64,000 nucleotides of DNA from Gyromitra esculenta (taxonomy: Eukaryota; Ascomycota; Pezizomycetes; Pezizales; Discinaceae): positions 1,798,001-1,862,000 of the forward strand of contig JBCAML010000006.1 of assembly GCA_038503075.1 (NCBI GenBank), in the 5' to 3' direction. Numbering within the stretch: the first letter of the stretch is position 1; every line of letters starts with the position of its first letter. The position numbers were made by a program, and so were the translations under genes. Of this stretch, positions 26,043 to 36,705 are shown in pieces. The notes beneath the pieces are model-generated. The model was not told the origin of the DNA. It saw only the letters and a program-made list of their open reading frames with translations, and ran no database searches.

Positions 26043-26687
26043 TTACTGCGGAGTAGGGTTCACCGGTCCCGTCGCTGACGCAGCTTTATTCATGCTCGGT
26101 ATAAACAACGGAAGATAAGTCTACCCCACGGTCAACAAAAAAACTCTCCCTTAAAACCACAGTCCCCCCCCCCACATAAAAGGAGGAAAACTCACCATTC
26201 CCAAAGCCATAACACTCATACCAACCGAAAAATAAGCTGGTTGTTTCCCATTCGCCAGCTGGCCCGGAGTCTCGTTGAGCCAGCCCTGAACCGCAAAGAT
26301 CACAGCTGTCCAGCCGATCATCTTGTTGCGTGTAAACATCTATGAAATATCAGCACATGCATGTTTCTCTTGTGTCGAGGGGAGCACGGACCGCGGCCAT
26401 GGGGAGGGTTGAGGACATGGTGGCTAGATATTCGTCAGTGCCGTAGACCGTGTGAATGGGTGTTAAGGCAACATACAAGCGATATCACCTACGGTTTGTT
26501 AGTATTAAGCGTGAATTGGGAATTGGTAGAGAGGGGGAGGGGGTAGAACATACTCTCTTCGGCTTTGGGTTCGGCGGGGACATAGGGGATGACTGTGGCG
26601 CTGTGTCAGCAATCGCTTTTACTGCGCAGGACAGGCGAACGTACTAAGGTCTGCGCGACGGAGGTCTTTGAGATTCGGGTTCGTCAT
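26043..26687 (-). CDS. ER membrane protein Asterix (PAT-complex subunit, WDR83OS-like)
   Basis: Asterix forms the PAT complex with CCDC47-type proteins and guides insertion of multipass membrane proteins at the ER. I rebuild six exons on the minus strand: 26687-26641, 26600-26554, 26488-26477, 26423-26392, 26339-26196 and 26120-26043. They sum to 360 nt, giving 119 residues, close to the usual 100-120. The peptide has an N-terminal VIPYVPAEP, then SSTLPMAAMFTRNKMIGW followed by two hydrophobic segments (WTAVIFAVQGW and YFSVGMSVMALG) and YLPLFIPS near the end. This matches the UPF0139/Asterix layout as I know it. The first intron is only 40 nt with a GTTCGC donor and is the weakest point; GTACGT four bases earlier breaks the frame. 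It diverges from NOP13. Confidence 0.8.
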
Positions 26688-27117
26688 TGTGGGTGTTGGC
26701 TGGTTGGTTGGTTGATGTGGGCTGGTGTTTGGAATTGGGGATGAGAGCGAAGCTTGTGTTGGGCGGAGTTGGGTCGCGATACTGGAAATAAAGTTAGGAG
26801 GACACCTGGGAGGTTGGATTGAGGCTGAATTGCGCCAACGCCGTTCAAACACTTTTGTATAGCTTTACGGCGAAAGGGCTCAATTGGGCTATTTAATTAT
26901 TTGGAGATGTGAATGTGGATTTATACAAGGCAGAGTTACATTTTTGTTGTCTATCACGGCGCACTTGTGCATCGGGCCCATGCTCGACTTGTTGCCAAGA
27001 TTGTCACGAAAAAATAGTTCTGAGCCTCAGCCTGCTGCGACCTCAACTGCGACTGCGACTACGACTATAGCGGTAGTTACAATTGGCACTTCAACGATTC
27101 AACTTGCAATAACCAAT
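26688..27117. promoter_or_regulatory. Bidirectional promoter region Asterix / NOP13
   Basis: A 430-bp segment between outward-facing starts. The NOP13 frame stays open upstream of 27118 with an in-frame ATG near 26980, but that extension is low-complexity and unlike the basic start of the family. I therefore treat this as non-coding. Confidence 0.5.
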
Positions 27118-28482
27118 ATGGGTCGCACCAAGAAGAGTAAGCCCAGCCCTCGCTCGGAAGACAAGGCGGAAGAAATTACGAATGAAAATGAGGTTGTTAA
27201 AAATGAAGACGTCACCATGGAGGATGCAGGGGAAGAAGTGAAGAAGGAGAAGAGGGGAAAGAGGGATAGAAAAGACAAGAAGGAGAAGAAGAGCAAAAAA
27301 GAAACGAAAGAACCAGTTGTCGAAACAGAGAAGGAAAAGAACCCGGAAACCAACCCCATCGAATCCGAGACTCCCTCCAAAAAACGCAAGCGTGATACCA
27401 CAGTTTCCGAAATCGAAATCGACGTCAATCTCCCAGAACCGCCCTCCAAAAAGGCTCTCCGCAAGCTGAAAAAGAACCCTTCGCTTGCCGCCTCAGACTC
27501 GAAACCAAAATCTGAAAAACCCAAGTCCGATAAGCCCGAGGAGTTCCCTGAACATGCATCCCAATCGCGCTCAAAATGGGGTATCTGGATTGGCAACCTC
27601 GGTTTCTCAACCACTCGTCCCCAACTGGAAGAATTCTTGACCAAACCACCCTCACCAATCCAGAGGATCGAAGTGACACGGATCAACCTTCCAACTGACC
27701 CCCGAACAAAACGGAATCGCGGCTTCGCATATATTGACTTCGCCAACGAGAAGGCACTCGACTACGCACTCACCCTCACCGAAGCCCTCTTCCTCGGCCG
27801 CAAAGTCCTCATCAAGAACGCCAAAGATTTCTCAAGCCGCAACTCCAGCACCCCCGGCGACGGCCCCAAGTTAGGGCCCAACCTCACTAGCAAACCCCCA
27901 TCTCGTATCCTATTCGTCGGTAATCTCGACTTCGATACGAAAGACGAGGACCTCAAGAAGCACTTTGAGTTCGCCGGGAATATCGTCAAGGTCCGCCTCG
28001 CCACCTTCGAAGATACCGGAAAATGCAAAGGTTTCGGATTCATCGACTTTGAAGATATCGATTCCACGAAGCGCGCGCTTCTCGGTCTGTCGGAGCAGGA
28101 GGAGCTAATGCGGAATACCCTCGAGGGGAGGGAGGAGAAGGAACTGGCTGAGCGGCAGAAGAAGAGACGCTTCATCGGGCCGCGACAGATCAAGATGGAG
28201 TATGGCGAGGATCCGAGCGTGAGGTATAAGAAGCGTTTCGGGAAGGATAGGCCTGATCGTGAAAACGGTGATGGTGAAAGGGTTGCGGACGCGGAGGACG
28301 CACCGCCGAGGAAGAAGAGGGCGCCGAAGCAGGATGAGGACTGGGCAGAACAGACGTGGGAGAAGAGGAGGGAAAGGGCTGATAAGAGGAGTAACGATCC
28401 GGGCGCGGTGTATAGTAATGATGTGAGGAGGACGGGTGCGATTACGGAGAGTAAGGGGAAGAAGATGAAGTTCGATACATAA
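27118..28482 (+). CDS. NOP13: Nucleolar RNA-binding protein NOP13 (two RRMs)
   Basis: NOP13 is a nucleolar pre-ribosome-associated RNA-binding protein. From the ATG at 27118 the single exon gives 454 residues, starting MGRTKKSKPSPRSEDKAEE. The first 150 residues are lysine- and glutamate-rich with several nuclear-localisation-type clusters. RRM1 (about 150-240) has KWGIWIGNLGFSTTRPQLEE and later NRGFAYIDF. RRM2 (about 260-335) has SRILFVGNLDFDTKDEDL and KGFGFIDF. The RNP1 and RNP2 aromatic positions are kept in both. The C-terminus is again basic and includes FIGPRQIKMEYGEDP. Two central RRMs with basic flanks fit Nop13 better than Nop12 or Nsr1, but the subfamily name is by memory. Confidence 0.85.
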   Translation: MGRTKKSKPSPRSEDKAEEITNENEVVKNEDVTMEDAGEEVKKEKRGKRDRKDKKEKKSKKETKEPVVETEKEKNPETNPIESETPSKKRKRDTTVSEIEIDVNLPEPPSKKALRKLKKNPSLAASDSKPKSEKPKSDKPEEFPEHASQSRSKWGIWIGNLGFSTTRPQLEEFLTKPPSPIQRIEVTRINLPTDPRTKRNRGFAYIDFANEKALDYALTLTEALFLGRKVLIKNAKDFSSRNSSTPGDGPKLGPNLTSKPPSRILFVGNLDFDTKDEDLKKHFEFAGNIVKVRLATFEDTGKCKGFGFIDFEDIDSTKRALLGLSEQEELMRNTLEGREEKELAERQKKRRFIGPRQIKMEYGEDPSVRYKKRFGKDRPDRENGDGERVADAEDAPPRKKRAPKQDEDWAEQTWEKRRERADKRSNDPGAVYSNDVRRTGAITESKGKKMKFDT

Positions 28483-30218
28483 TGCGAGTGATTGTTGATG
28501 ATGTGGATTGTAACTATAAAAGTTTTTTGCTGTTTCCCCTTCTTTATGCCGAGACAGTGTGGTCTCTGTAAACGACATATAACATCGTAGGAAGATATGG
28601 GATTTTGTAGAAATATCATCTTGCTTGTCTACTAGATCATACTCGCTCAATGTGAACGTGAACTCACACGTACCTAGACAGCTTTACAAGTTTTTAGATA
28701 TGGAGGAAAAGAAAGCAAGGCTCAAGGAAAATACCATAACTACATAATGCTCCCCTAGTACTATGTGCGTAGTTTTAACCATACAGACTCTTTTCTCCTG
28801 TAGACTTTAAGACCCTAAAGATCACTTGTATATAAGTTATTAACTCGATTCACCAAGGTAAAACGATAATAGAGCATGTAATAAATTTAGACATCATACG
28901 TATACCTCTAGATTTGTTCAAGAGGTACTTAGATTTTAACCAAAACACACAACCACCCACCCCACCAATGACCATATGTTGGATATAAATCCGAGAATTT
29001 GATTAAATACCGGGATCGACAACACTTATATGTCCCTGTAATATAAGGTAGCGAACACCTATAGGCCATTAACAATTTAGGTCTGGCGACAAGACTATAG
29101 GCCACTTATAAAATGTTTCCTTATTTGACAATCAGCTGCGACGAGCTTGTAGATCCTAAGCCACAGCAGCATCACTAATTGGCTGAAAGTATATAGTTTT
29201 GAGAGATTTTCAGGGCAACTTTCCCTTACAGCGATAGCGCCCACAATAAGACCCATGATCGCAATTGCTCTTGCAGGAACATGGTGAATTCCGAGAATGT
29301 AATTGTGGACCAGGCTAACTTGCAATTAGGCAGTACTAGAGAAAACTGAAGATGAAAACCATAGTGATGCTCTTCCCATGGCAGCCAATATATAGGATAC
29401 TACACACTCTCCATGCGAATAAACTTTCTGTCCTTATAGGCTACCTCATTCTTCTTCCTGTATACATGTAGTTGTGACCTTCACTACATGTACCTTCATG
29501 CCAGCTGCCTGCCCACACGCCAAGGCTGTAGTTATCGCAGCAAATGTGTCTTGAGCCCCAACGGTTTCCTACATTCCCCTGCAGTATCTCACGTCACAGA
29601 TGTCACATCACAGTTTCCAATCATTGGAAATCATTGGCGGGGGTGGGAAGCAATTTGAGATGCCAATGGAGCGATCGACGAAGCTAAGCTTAATTCCGTT
29701 GCCCCACAATCCTCCGGTGCCGCGCAGCTAGGGTCGACCAGGGTCCACTCCGGATGCTGGTGCCGGAACAGGTTCCGTTTTCCCCACAAAAATTCCCCGA
29801 GAGTCGAGGTGTTCCTTTAATACCAAGATCAAGATGTTCAATTGCAAAGCAGTCCCTAGTCGAGTGCGCTGCTTAGTTAGGCAGGTATGGAGCATCGGCG
29901 TGCACAGCGAGTCATGTGGAGCGTAGTGGGCCAACCAGCTACCGAGTACACAAAATTCCCTTGACGGTGTTTTAACCGAATCGACGACAGAGTTGCCATG
30001 ATTACCGCGTGGCTAGCTTGTCTTCGATGCAACTCGAGCTCCCCCGCAGATAACCGTCAATAGACCGAGGCAGGGCTGGAGCTCTTCCTCGGCATCCAGA
30101 CTCCTGACCCCGTGCCTCTGCCAGACATTTATTCAAAAACACCATCACCACCCAGGACTTGGGCTTGTAGCACATTGGAGAAAATATCGAAAAACGATAG
30201 ACGACAATATCAATATCA
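28483..30218. other. Intergenic region between NOP13 and acyl-CoA ligase gene
   Basis: About 1.7 kb, AT-rich in its first half. It has a close pair of TACATGTA palindromes (29463-29470 and 29485-29492). I see no supportable gene. Confidence 0.45.
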
Positions 30219-32174
30219 ATGCCTACATCCTCGTCACTCACTTCAGTTACTATCCCAAACAAGGATATATACTCATTCTTGTTTGAACGGGATCACAAAC
30301 CGTATGCTGATGACCATCGTATACACCCAAATCCCTAAATGCAATTTTAGTGGACCCTGGCTAATGTTAGGCCCCCTTTGAAGCTATCTATGTTGACGGT
30401 GTTACCAAACGCCAATTGACCTTTTCCGATATCTCTCACCAAGCGAGGACATTTGGAATTGGCTTGAAGTCTCAATGGGGCTGGCGCAAGGGTGACGTTC
30501 TAGCCATCTTCAGGTCCAGTCTCCCAGCTTCACCCCCTGGATATCTTGTACTGACTTGAACCAGTACCAATCAAATAGATACACCTCCAGTAATTTGGGG
30601 GACACTTTGGGCGTCCGGAATCATCACACCAGCAAACCCAGCCTACACTGCCGAAGAGCTCACATTCCAGCTGAAAGACTCCCGTGCCAAAGCTTTGGCA
30701 ACCTTGGTCGAATTTCTCCCTACGGCTGTTAAAGCAGCGGATGCCGCTGGAATCCCAAGAGATAGGATTATCCTAATAGGGGATGAGAAACATCAAGATT
30801 TCAAGCATTGGAAGGATATCTTTGATCCAAGCACGTCAGTGAAATGGAGGCGAACGAAGATCAACCCAGAAACGGATGTTGCATTTTTGATCTATAGCAG
30901 CGGGACAACAGGGCTTCCAAAAGGTGTCATGTTGAGCCATAAGAACATTGTTGCCAACGTGGTAAGTGATAGATACGGCCTGAAGGTGATGGACTGATAT
31001 ATTAACCACTGTTCACTACGCTAGCTACAAGTAGAAGTAGCAGAGGGCGGCAACCTTCGTTCAGGAAATGACAGGGTCATGGCATTCTTGCCATTCTTCC
31101 ATATATATGGATTAACCTGTGAGTAGGCCGTTAGGGTACCTGAGTTTGTCTTAAGTGAGTTTTGTGGCTAATTTTCTTTCCAACTCTAGCTTTGGTGCAT
31201 TTCAGTATGTGGCTTGGATTAACAACCGTTGTAATGAACCGGTTTGATCTACCGAAATTCTGTCAGCTGATTCAAGACTATAAAATAACTTTCATATACG
31301 TAAGTTTCTTCGTGGCAGCATACTGAGTTATATCTACATGTAGTCGTACTTGCTAACATAATGACCATAGCTTGTTCCTCCTGTTCTACTGCTCCTCGCA
31401 AAGAACGCAATCATAGACAACTATGATCTAAGCAGTCTACGAATGGTAAACAGTGGTGCAGCGCCATTAACTAGGGAGCTAGCCGATTCCTTCTATGGCC
31501 GGCTTAAAATTCCCGTAAAACAGGGGTATGGCCTCTCCGAGTGTTCTCCAACCACGCACACTCTCAGTTGGGAAAACTGGCGCACTGCTATAGGCTCGGT
31601 TGGACCTCTCCTTTCTAACATGACGGCAAAATACGTTTCAGAAGACGGCGAAGAAGTGCCCGTCGGTCAGACTGGTGAACTCTGGATGAAGGGCCCTAAC
31701 ATCATGTTGGGCTATCTTAATAACCCTGTCGCTACTGCAAACGCAATTACACCCGACGGTTACTTTAAAAGCGGTGATGTCGGCCATCAAGATGCGGATG
31801 GGCACTTCTGGATTACCGACAGGGTCAAGGAGCTGATCAAGTACAAGGGATTTCAAGTGGCACCCGCAGAGCTCGAGGGATTACTTTTGGGGCATGAGAA
31901 TGTTGCAGACTGTGGAGTGACCGGTGTGTTTCTTGCACATCTTGCGACAGAGGTGCCGAGGGCATTTGTGGTTTTGAACGAAGGAGCGGAGATGACAGAG
32001 GAAGAATTGATTAAGTGGATAGAGGGAAGGGTCGCTCATCATAAGAGGCTGAGAGGTGGAGTAAGGTTCATTAAGGAGATTCCGAAGAGTGCCAGTGGAA
32101 AAATCCTGAGGAGGGTATTGAAGCTACAGGCGGCGGAAGAAGAGAAGAGCAAAGCGACAAAGGCCAAGCTATAG
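30219..32174 (+). CDS. 4-coumarate-CoA-ligase-like acyl-CoA synthetase, peroxisomal
   Basis: This adenylate-forming enzyme activates a carboxylic acid with ATP and CoA. Six exons (30219-30318, 30384-30513, 30565-30961, 31025-31118, 31190-31299, 31371-32174) sum to 1635 nt, giving 544 residues, the normal length. The first intron ends at 30383; this gives YADDHPIYVDGVTKRQLTF, whereas a nearer AG would break the frame. The AMP-binding motif is LIYSSGTTGLPKGV, with QGYGLSECSP downstream and the hinge and lysine motifs ITDRVKELIKYKGFQVAP and PKSASGKILRR. The C-terminus is A-K-L, a type 1 peroxisomal signal. The substrate cannot be read from sequence; in fungi such enzymes serve phenylpropanoid or fatty acid degradation, or secondary metabolism. 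No biosynthetic cluster is nearby. Confidence 0.9.
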
Positions 32175-32790
32175 ATATGGCCTAGAGATGTTTCTCTTTT
32201 TGCTTATCGGGCAACGACATGTCTATAATACCAAAAGCTGCACCGCAAATTCTAGAATAGTATATGTAAATTTATCTGATATATCGATAGTTAGGTCTGA
32301 AGATGTCTATATAATGTAGTCTAGATACTAGCATATGGTTGATGTGAATTTCTGTAAATCGTGAGTTAAACTTGATAATTACTATCTCGGTCTAACCTTC
32401 AATCATTAACTTTGAATATAAACTTCAAGTCACAAGTGTAATGGGGGAAATCCCTCTCAATGCCGGCCCTAATTGCCATAAATGCGACTCATTTAGTATC
32501 TTTGCGGCCGCTGCTTCTTCATACGTACCTGGAAACGACATCTAACACGCTGGGGGCGTTATAGCCCTCATGTAGAAGCTTCTAGGTTACTCGGTTTTTT
32601 TTTTACCAGAGATCACTCCCCATTCGACTACCGAGGCATTAATATAGAATGATTAGTAGTATGGTTTATAACGGTGAGCGTAGCGAGAACACCCAATGCC
32701 TCCGAGGGTATCGATGTTTTCAAGTTCTGCCTAGGTATTCCGAAGTGTATTTATTGGATTACTATACTACCACACCTTGAAGTTACACGT

Positions 32791-32957
32791 ACCGTATTTA
32801 TTTAGATAATTGGCTAAGTCCGGTATCTCCGAGGTATTTGTACGCAGCGTTACAACGGCCACACCCTCTAAAGTACCTGTACACAACATGTAGTTTGCTG
32901 GTTGCCACAAGTACCCCGGAGATACCGGACTTGACCAATTAACCAAATAATTATGGT
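32791..32957. mobile_element. MITE-like inverted-repeat element A
   Basis: The ends form an inverted repeat of about 50 bp. The left arm (32791-32841) contains AAGTCCGGTATCTCCG and the right arm (about 32907-32957) is its reverse complement, with roughly eight differences, mainly transitions. Whole length is about 167 bp, with no coding capacity in the 65-bp centre. This is the structure of a miniature inverted-repeat element. I see no obvious target duplication, so the transposon superfamily is open. Confidence 0.65.
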
Positions 32958-33217
32958 GGGTCCTTTGAGATTGTAGAGTACTTGCCTCGGCCAAGATTAC
33001 TCAACAAACTATATGCTTAAGTAGTACTCTAGAGAAGTTGTAATAGGTTAACATGTTTTATAGGTAATAACTCCTGGTGGGAAGATTACATGGTAGTCTA
33101 TTGCCGAGGATGGCACGGGTAAACTACTCTAAAGAACTCGAAATTTTTAGGGTAAGGGTTGTTTTCTAAAATAGGTCTGTATAGTCATTGGTCAACTTTG
33201 ATATATTCTGCCGAACG

Positions 33218-33346
33218 TATCCCATAGACTGTTAAAAAATGCTGACCCCCCTGTATGGCTGTGGCTCAGCTCAGTGTCAACTAAAATCTACTCAATGAAA
33301 GTGATTCCCTTGACAGGGGGGTTAGCTTTAACAGTCTATGGGATAT
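33218..33346. mobile_element. MITE-like element B, TA-flanked (Tc1/mariner type)
   Basis: TCCCATAGACTGTTAAA starts just after a TA at the left, and its exact reverse complement TTTAACAGTCTATGGGA ends just before a TA at the right. The similarity continues inwards over the C-run and CTGT, so each arm is about 37 bp. The element is about 129 bp including the TA on both sides and has no coding capacity. A TA target duplication is the mark of Tc1/mariner/pogo transposases, which would have to act in trans. Confidence 0.75.
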
Positions 33347-33845
33347 TTCCTAATTTATACGGCCTTGGCATCAGAAAACGTTTAGTGGTATGAGTGACTG
33401 GCTATGACTCTAAGCGAATAAAAGAAGATACCGGAAGATATAACTTAGAGATAGATTAAAGGTGAAGTGAGCTTAAGACTGAACTGAACTTGAAGAAATC
33501 AGAAATTGTTCATTGCCGTTGATAATAGACATCATTAAGACCCTCAGACAAACATCATTCTTCAGTATAACTATAGCTACTCTCTCGATAGACTATCCTC
33601 CGGCCTAGCCACTATAAATGCACCAACTATGATGTTGTGGGCTCGTAAAAGGCGTTGGAGGCATTCTTTCTAGTAGAGGTTTTAATCTTCAGGTCACTAA
33701 TCCAATTACCTAGACGAATTTGCGCTATAGCAATACTTACCTCAAGGTACTGCTAAACCCCAAACCCGCCTTTTCTTAACCCGAAGGCTGTTAGCTTTTT
33801 GGAAAAAAAGTTCACAAACATCGGTATATTACCTGACCATAGATC

Positions 33846-34877
33846 CTAGATATCTTTCAATGGGTAGAGATTCAACGACAACTTTTCAAACTCTGGGGGC
33901 GTGTCAGGTAGTAATTGCTTGACATATTCGTAGATTTTGCCGGAAATGCATGCCTTATGCAGGTCAAGATCCTTGTAACCCTTCTCACTGAAAAGCTGTA
34001 GATACGTTTTTCTCCATAGCTCTCTTTCTCCCATACTAGTACATCCCCAGAAACCGTAATCGGCTGTCACTGGTAGTGGTGGTCCAGCTGTCATGTTGCC
34101 AGTGTAGATATATTCTTTGAGGTCGTAGCAACTTGGGTATCCTTGTGGAAGACCGACTACGATTCCACCCTTTTTGAGCTCATCTACACTTTCTGATAGC
34201 CCTTTGCTCATAGCTAGTTTCTCTAGTGATCTCTGTTCGTATGCTCTCTGGAACTCCTCGAAGGTACACTTCTCGAATAACTTAACGTAAAGAGCACCCA
34301 AATCGTCGAAACTTGGCGTATCCCATCGGTTGTTACTACATGTAGAGAAACCCAACCTGTTCCACACCGGTCCGTTTGCGTATATCGTTCCACCAAGCAG
34401 CGACCCATAGAAAAAAGCTACTTCTCTTTTTGAAGCCGGTTCTAACTTGTTGAGAGGTGTTTTCCTATCTTTTGCGGGGAGATACTTTCGAAGTGAATTC
34501 ATATCAAGTCCTTTTTCCTCCAGCGGCACCGGCCCTGGCATATTACTTGTGTCAACTATGTACTTTTTATCCAAAAACCATTTGTAATAACCACCGCGGG
34601 TCATCGTTGTGCACTCCTCGAAGGTCCTGCAAATATTCTGTGCCAAGGTATTTGTCCGCTGCCATTGGCGAAGAGTCTGAGCCGGGACCTGATGAAATTT
34701 CACGATCCCAATATAAAGCCCGAAGAGATGAATTCGATCGTCGTGGCTCTGACATTTCTCGAAACCATATCCTTTAACTAGCTTGACGTCCGGAAGTAGG
34801 TCATCGTAGCAATATTGGATTAGGTAATCCGCAGAGTCCTTCTGTCGTCCGGATGGACGGGTATAAACTTCCGTCAT
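33846..34877 (-). CDS. Unrecognised fungal ORF downstream of the deaminase
   Basis: An open frame of 384 codons spans 35000-33846 on the minus strand. Its first ATG is at 34877, giving 343 residues; about 40 codons before it (including LPRQSLSNYLLVDLIRSLGG) look coding but have no ATG. I do not know a function. Visible features are HLFGLYIGIVKFHQVPAQTL, RGGYYKWFLDKKYIVD and CTFEEFQRAYEQRSL, with no zinc finger or signal. The pieces resemble a group of uncharacterised fungal proteins that I remember only vaguely. The reading frame differs from the deaminase frame, which stops at 35005. Either this is the remaining part of a gene whose start is missing or frameshifted, or an exon joined to the deaminase by a splice I cannot find. 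Confidence 0.5.
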   Translation of the reverse strand: MTEVYTRPSGRQKDSADYLIQYCYDDLLPDVKLVKGYGFEKCQSHDDRIHLFGLYIGIVKFHQVPAQTLRQWQRTNTLAQNICRTFEECTTMTRGGYYKWFLDKKYIVDTSNMPGPVPLEEKGLDMNSLRKYLPAKDRKTPLNKLEPASKREVAFFYGSLLGGTIYANGPVWNRLGFSTCSNNRWDTPSFDDLGALYVKLFEKCTFEEFQRAYEQRSLEKLAMSKGLSESVDELKKGGIVVGLPQGYPSCYDLKEYIYTGNMTAGPPLPVTADYGFWGCTSMGERELWRKTYLQLFSEKGYKDLDLHKACISGKIYEYVKQLLPDTPPEFEKLSLNLYPLKDI

Positions 34878-35004
34878 ATCAGCTGATGGGTCGCAAAATT
34901 TATTGGCGAGAGGCTTGTTTTTAACAGTGACTTTCCCCCCGAGGCTCCTTATGAGGTCAACTAAGAGATAGTTAGATAAAGATTGTCTAGGAAGATTCAA
35001 ATTA

Positions 35005-36705
35005 TTATAACCTACAGATATTTGTCCCTGCGACTGGCTCCCTGACCGGCTCCCTGACCAGCTCCCTGACCGGCCCCGCGACCGAACTACTCATCCTGAC
35101 CGCCTTCTTCTTCTTCGAGCCACCAGGGATACTAGACACAGGCGGAATATATGTACCCTTGGGTCGACTGGCTTCGAGCTGACTGGTCTTAGGTGGTGGA
35201 GAAATTAGGAGTTTCTTCTGCGGTGAGTCCTTGAAGCCGAGTCGCACAGCTTTCTCCATATCTTGTATTGTTTGTTCGATTGTATTTTGTAGATACGAAG
35301 GCCAAAGACTATCACTATCGGTCGATCTGAGATCCGGAATTCCCCATCCAACAAAGCTTTTCTTATGAGTATCAGGAATTTGAAAGTCCGGGTGGTGTTT
35401 GATGAAAATGTTACATAGAGAGCACGAGTGCTTGCTACATCCGATTTGTGCAACTGGGGACAATTCTGGACGTGCCATATAGAAGAATATAAGTCCAATC
35501 TCGGCATGAACGTACGATCCTTCTCTCTGCAATCTTTCAAATTCTTTTTTGACTATGGATATGCTCTGTTTTGTCTCTTTGCAGTAACTTTCTAGGTCGT
35601 CCTTGTTATAGCTAATTGATGTGAGAAATTTAACTAACTCGCTCACGTCTCGGGGTAGGAACGTGGAGACTTTTGGGATCGAACAAAACTCAATTTTTTG
35701 GAATAGAGGCGTAAGAGAGTCTGACCGAACACACTTCGCTAGATCTAGGGAGCATTGCCAATATCGCCCTAGTTGACGAAGCATCGTATATAACTTGGTA
35801 GAAGAGGCCTTGTCGCCAGATGTTAAAAGGTGTCGAAAGCACTTCGAATGTCGCCCCTTATGCGCCAGTAAAATAAGCTGCTTCACTAAATCCATCCTAA
35901 GACTTCCCCGCGAGGCCTTTTTTCCCTTCCCTTTATTCGTCGACTTCCTGCAGAGTTTGTCAAGTTCGTTGAAATAAGACCAAGCCGCTTCCATATGTTT
36001 CTCATGCGTATCGGCATTGTATGTTCCGTTTTCTTCAAGCTCTGCAGAAGAAATTTCGAGGGTGTCTGAGTAGGGCGGGTAGGAAACTTTTCCAAAGGCG
36101 GTAATCTCGCGGCGAGCATCTTCAAATAACCCAACAAGGCCGAGGGAGCTAGGATTGCCCTTTAGAAGGGGCACTAGATTGCGCCTCCTTATTTGGACTA
36201 TCGTGTCGAAAACGCGATTCTGGGCGTCATTTTCTTCTTGAATAAAGCCAAATCAGCAAACTCCTAGCTGAGAATGGAGGCACTATCAATTACCCTCGCC
36301 GTCAAGCTGACCCAAAAGAGCACCAAGTCCCTCCAATTCGCCCAGCATCGAATCTGGGATTTCGTCATTCATGGAAACTCGGAAACGGACCCCCACTGGT
36401 TCGTTCAACTCCTCAGCAGAAATAGCAATTAGATTCGTAGCTGTTTGCTCAACTGAAGCGACAAATGCAATTGCGTCTACTAAGATCCGGCGTAATTCTG
36501 GTTGGATATCTGCTGGTTTTCTAGTGTCCCGAGGCTCTTCGCGCGGTAAAATCGACGTCGAGCTATCATCGGCATCCGTATCAACCTGATAGTCTAGATC
36601 ATCGGTATTGTGTAAATGATTGAGTTGCCGTAGAAAACACGCAAGCTGGACAAGCTTGCTGTGGGTTTCTTCGTCCAAACGGAAGTCTGGCGGTTCAGTA
36701 CTCAT
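35005..36705 (-). CDS. Predicted nucleic-acid/nucleotide deaminase, OTT_1508-like family
   Basis: Two exons on the minus strand, 36705-36294 and 36236-35005, sum to 1644 nt and 547 residues. The intron is phase 1 and has normal ends. The C-terminal half carries a zinc-deaminase core: VHAEIGLIFFY gives the H-A-E proton-shuttle motif, and IGCSKHSCSLCNIFIKHH about 30 residues later gives the C-x-x-C zinc ligands. This pairing and the GCSK sequence match the fungal branch of the OTT_1508-like deaminases, which belong to the cytidine deaminase-like superfamily. The N-terminal 300 residues are unassigned. The last 35 residues are repetitive (REPVREPV), encoded by a 12-bp repeat. Substrate, DNA, RNA or free base, is unknown. 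Neighbouring MITE-like elements suggest an accessory region. Confidence 0.75.
35033..35076. repeat. 12-bp tandem repeat at the deaminase 3' end
   Basis: The unit GGCTCCCTGACC is repeated about 3.5 times with small changes. In the deaminase frame it reads as RELVREPVREPV. In the frame of the downstream ORF it reads as a glycine/serine repeat (SGSxSGS). Loss or gain of whole units keeps the frame. Confidence 0.8.

Larger units (their letters stand above)
32175..33845. other. AT-rich spacer with two MITE-like elements
   Basis: About 1.7 kb between the ligase gene and the deaminase locus. Besides the two inverted-repeat elements listed separately, I see no gene. Confidence 0.5.

Noticed and set aside
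30319..30370. Apparent frameshift in the first exon of the acyl-CoA ligase
   Set aside because: Using the later acceptor at 30383 restores the frame and the conserved DDHPIYVDG, so the gene is intact.
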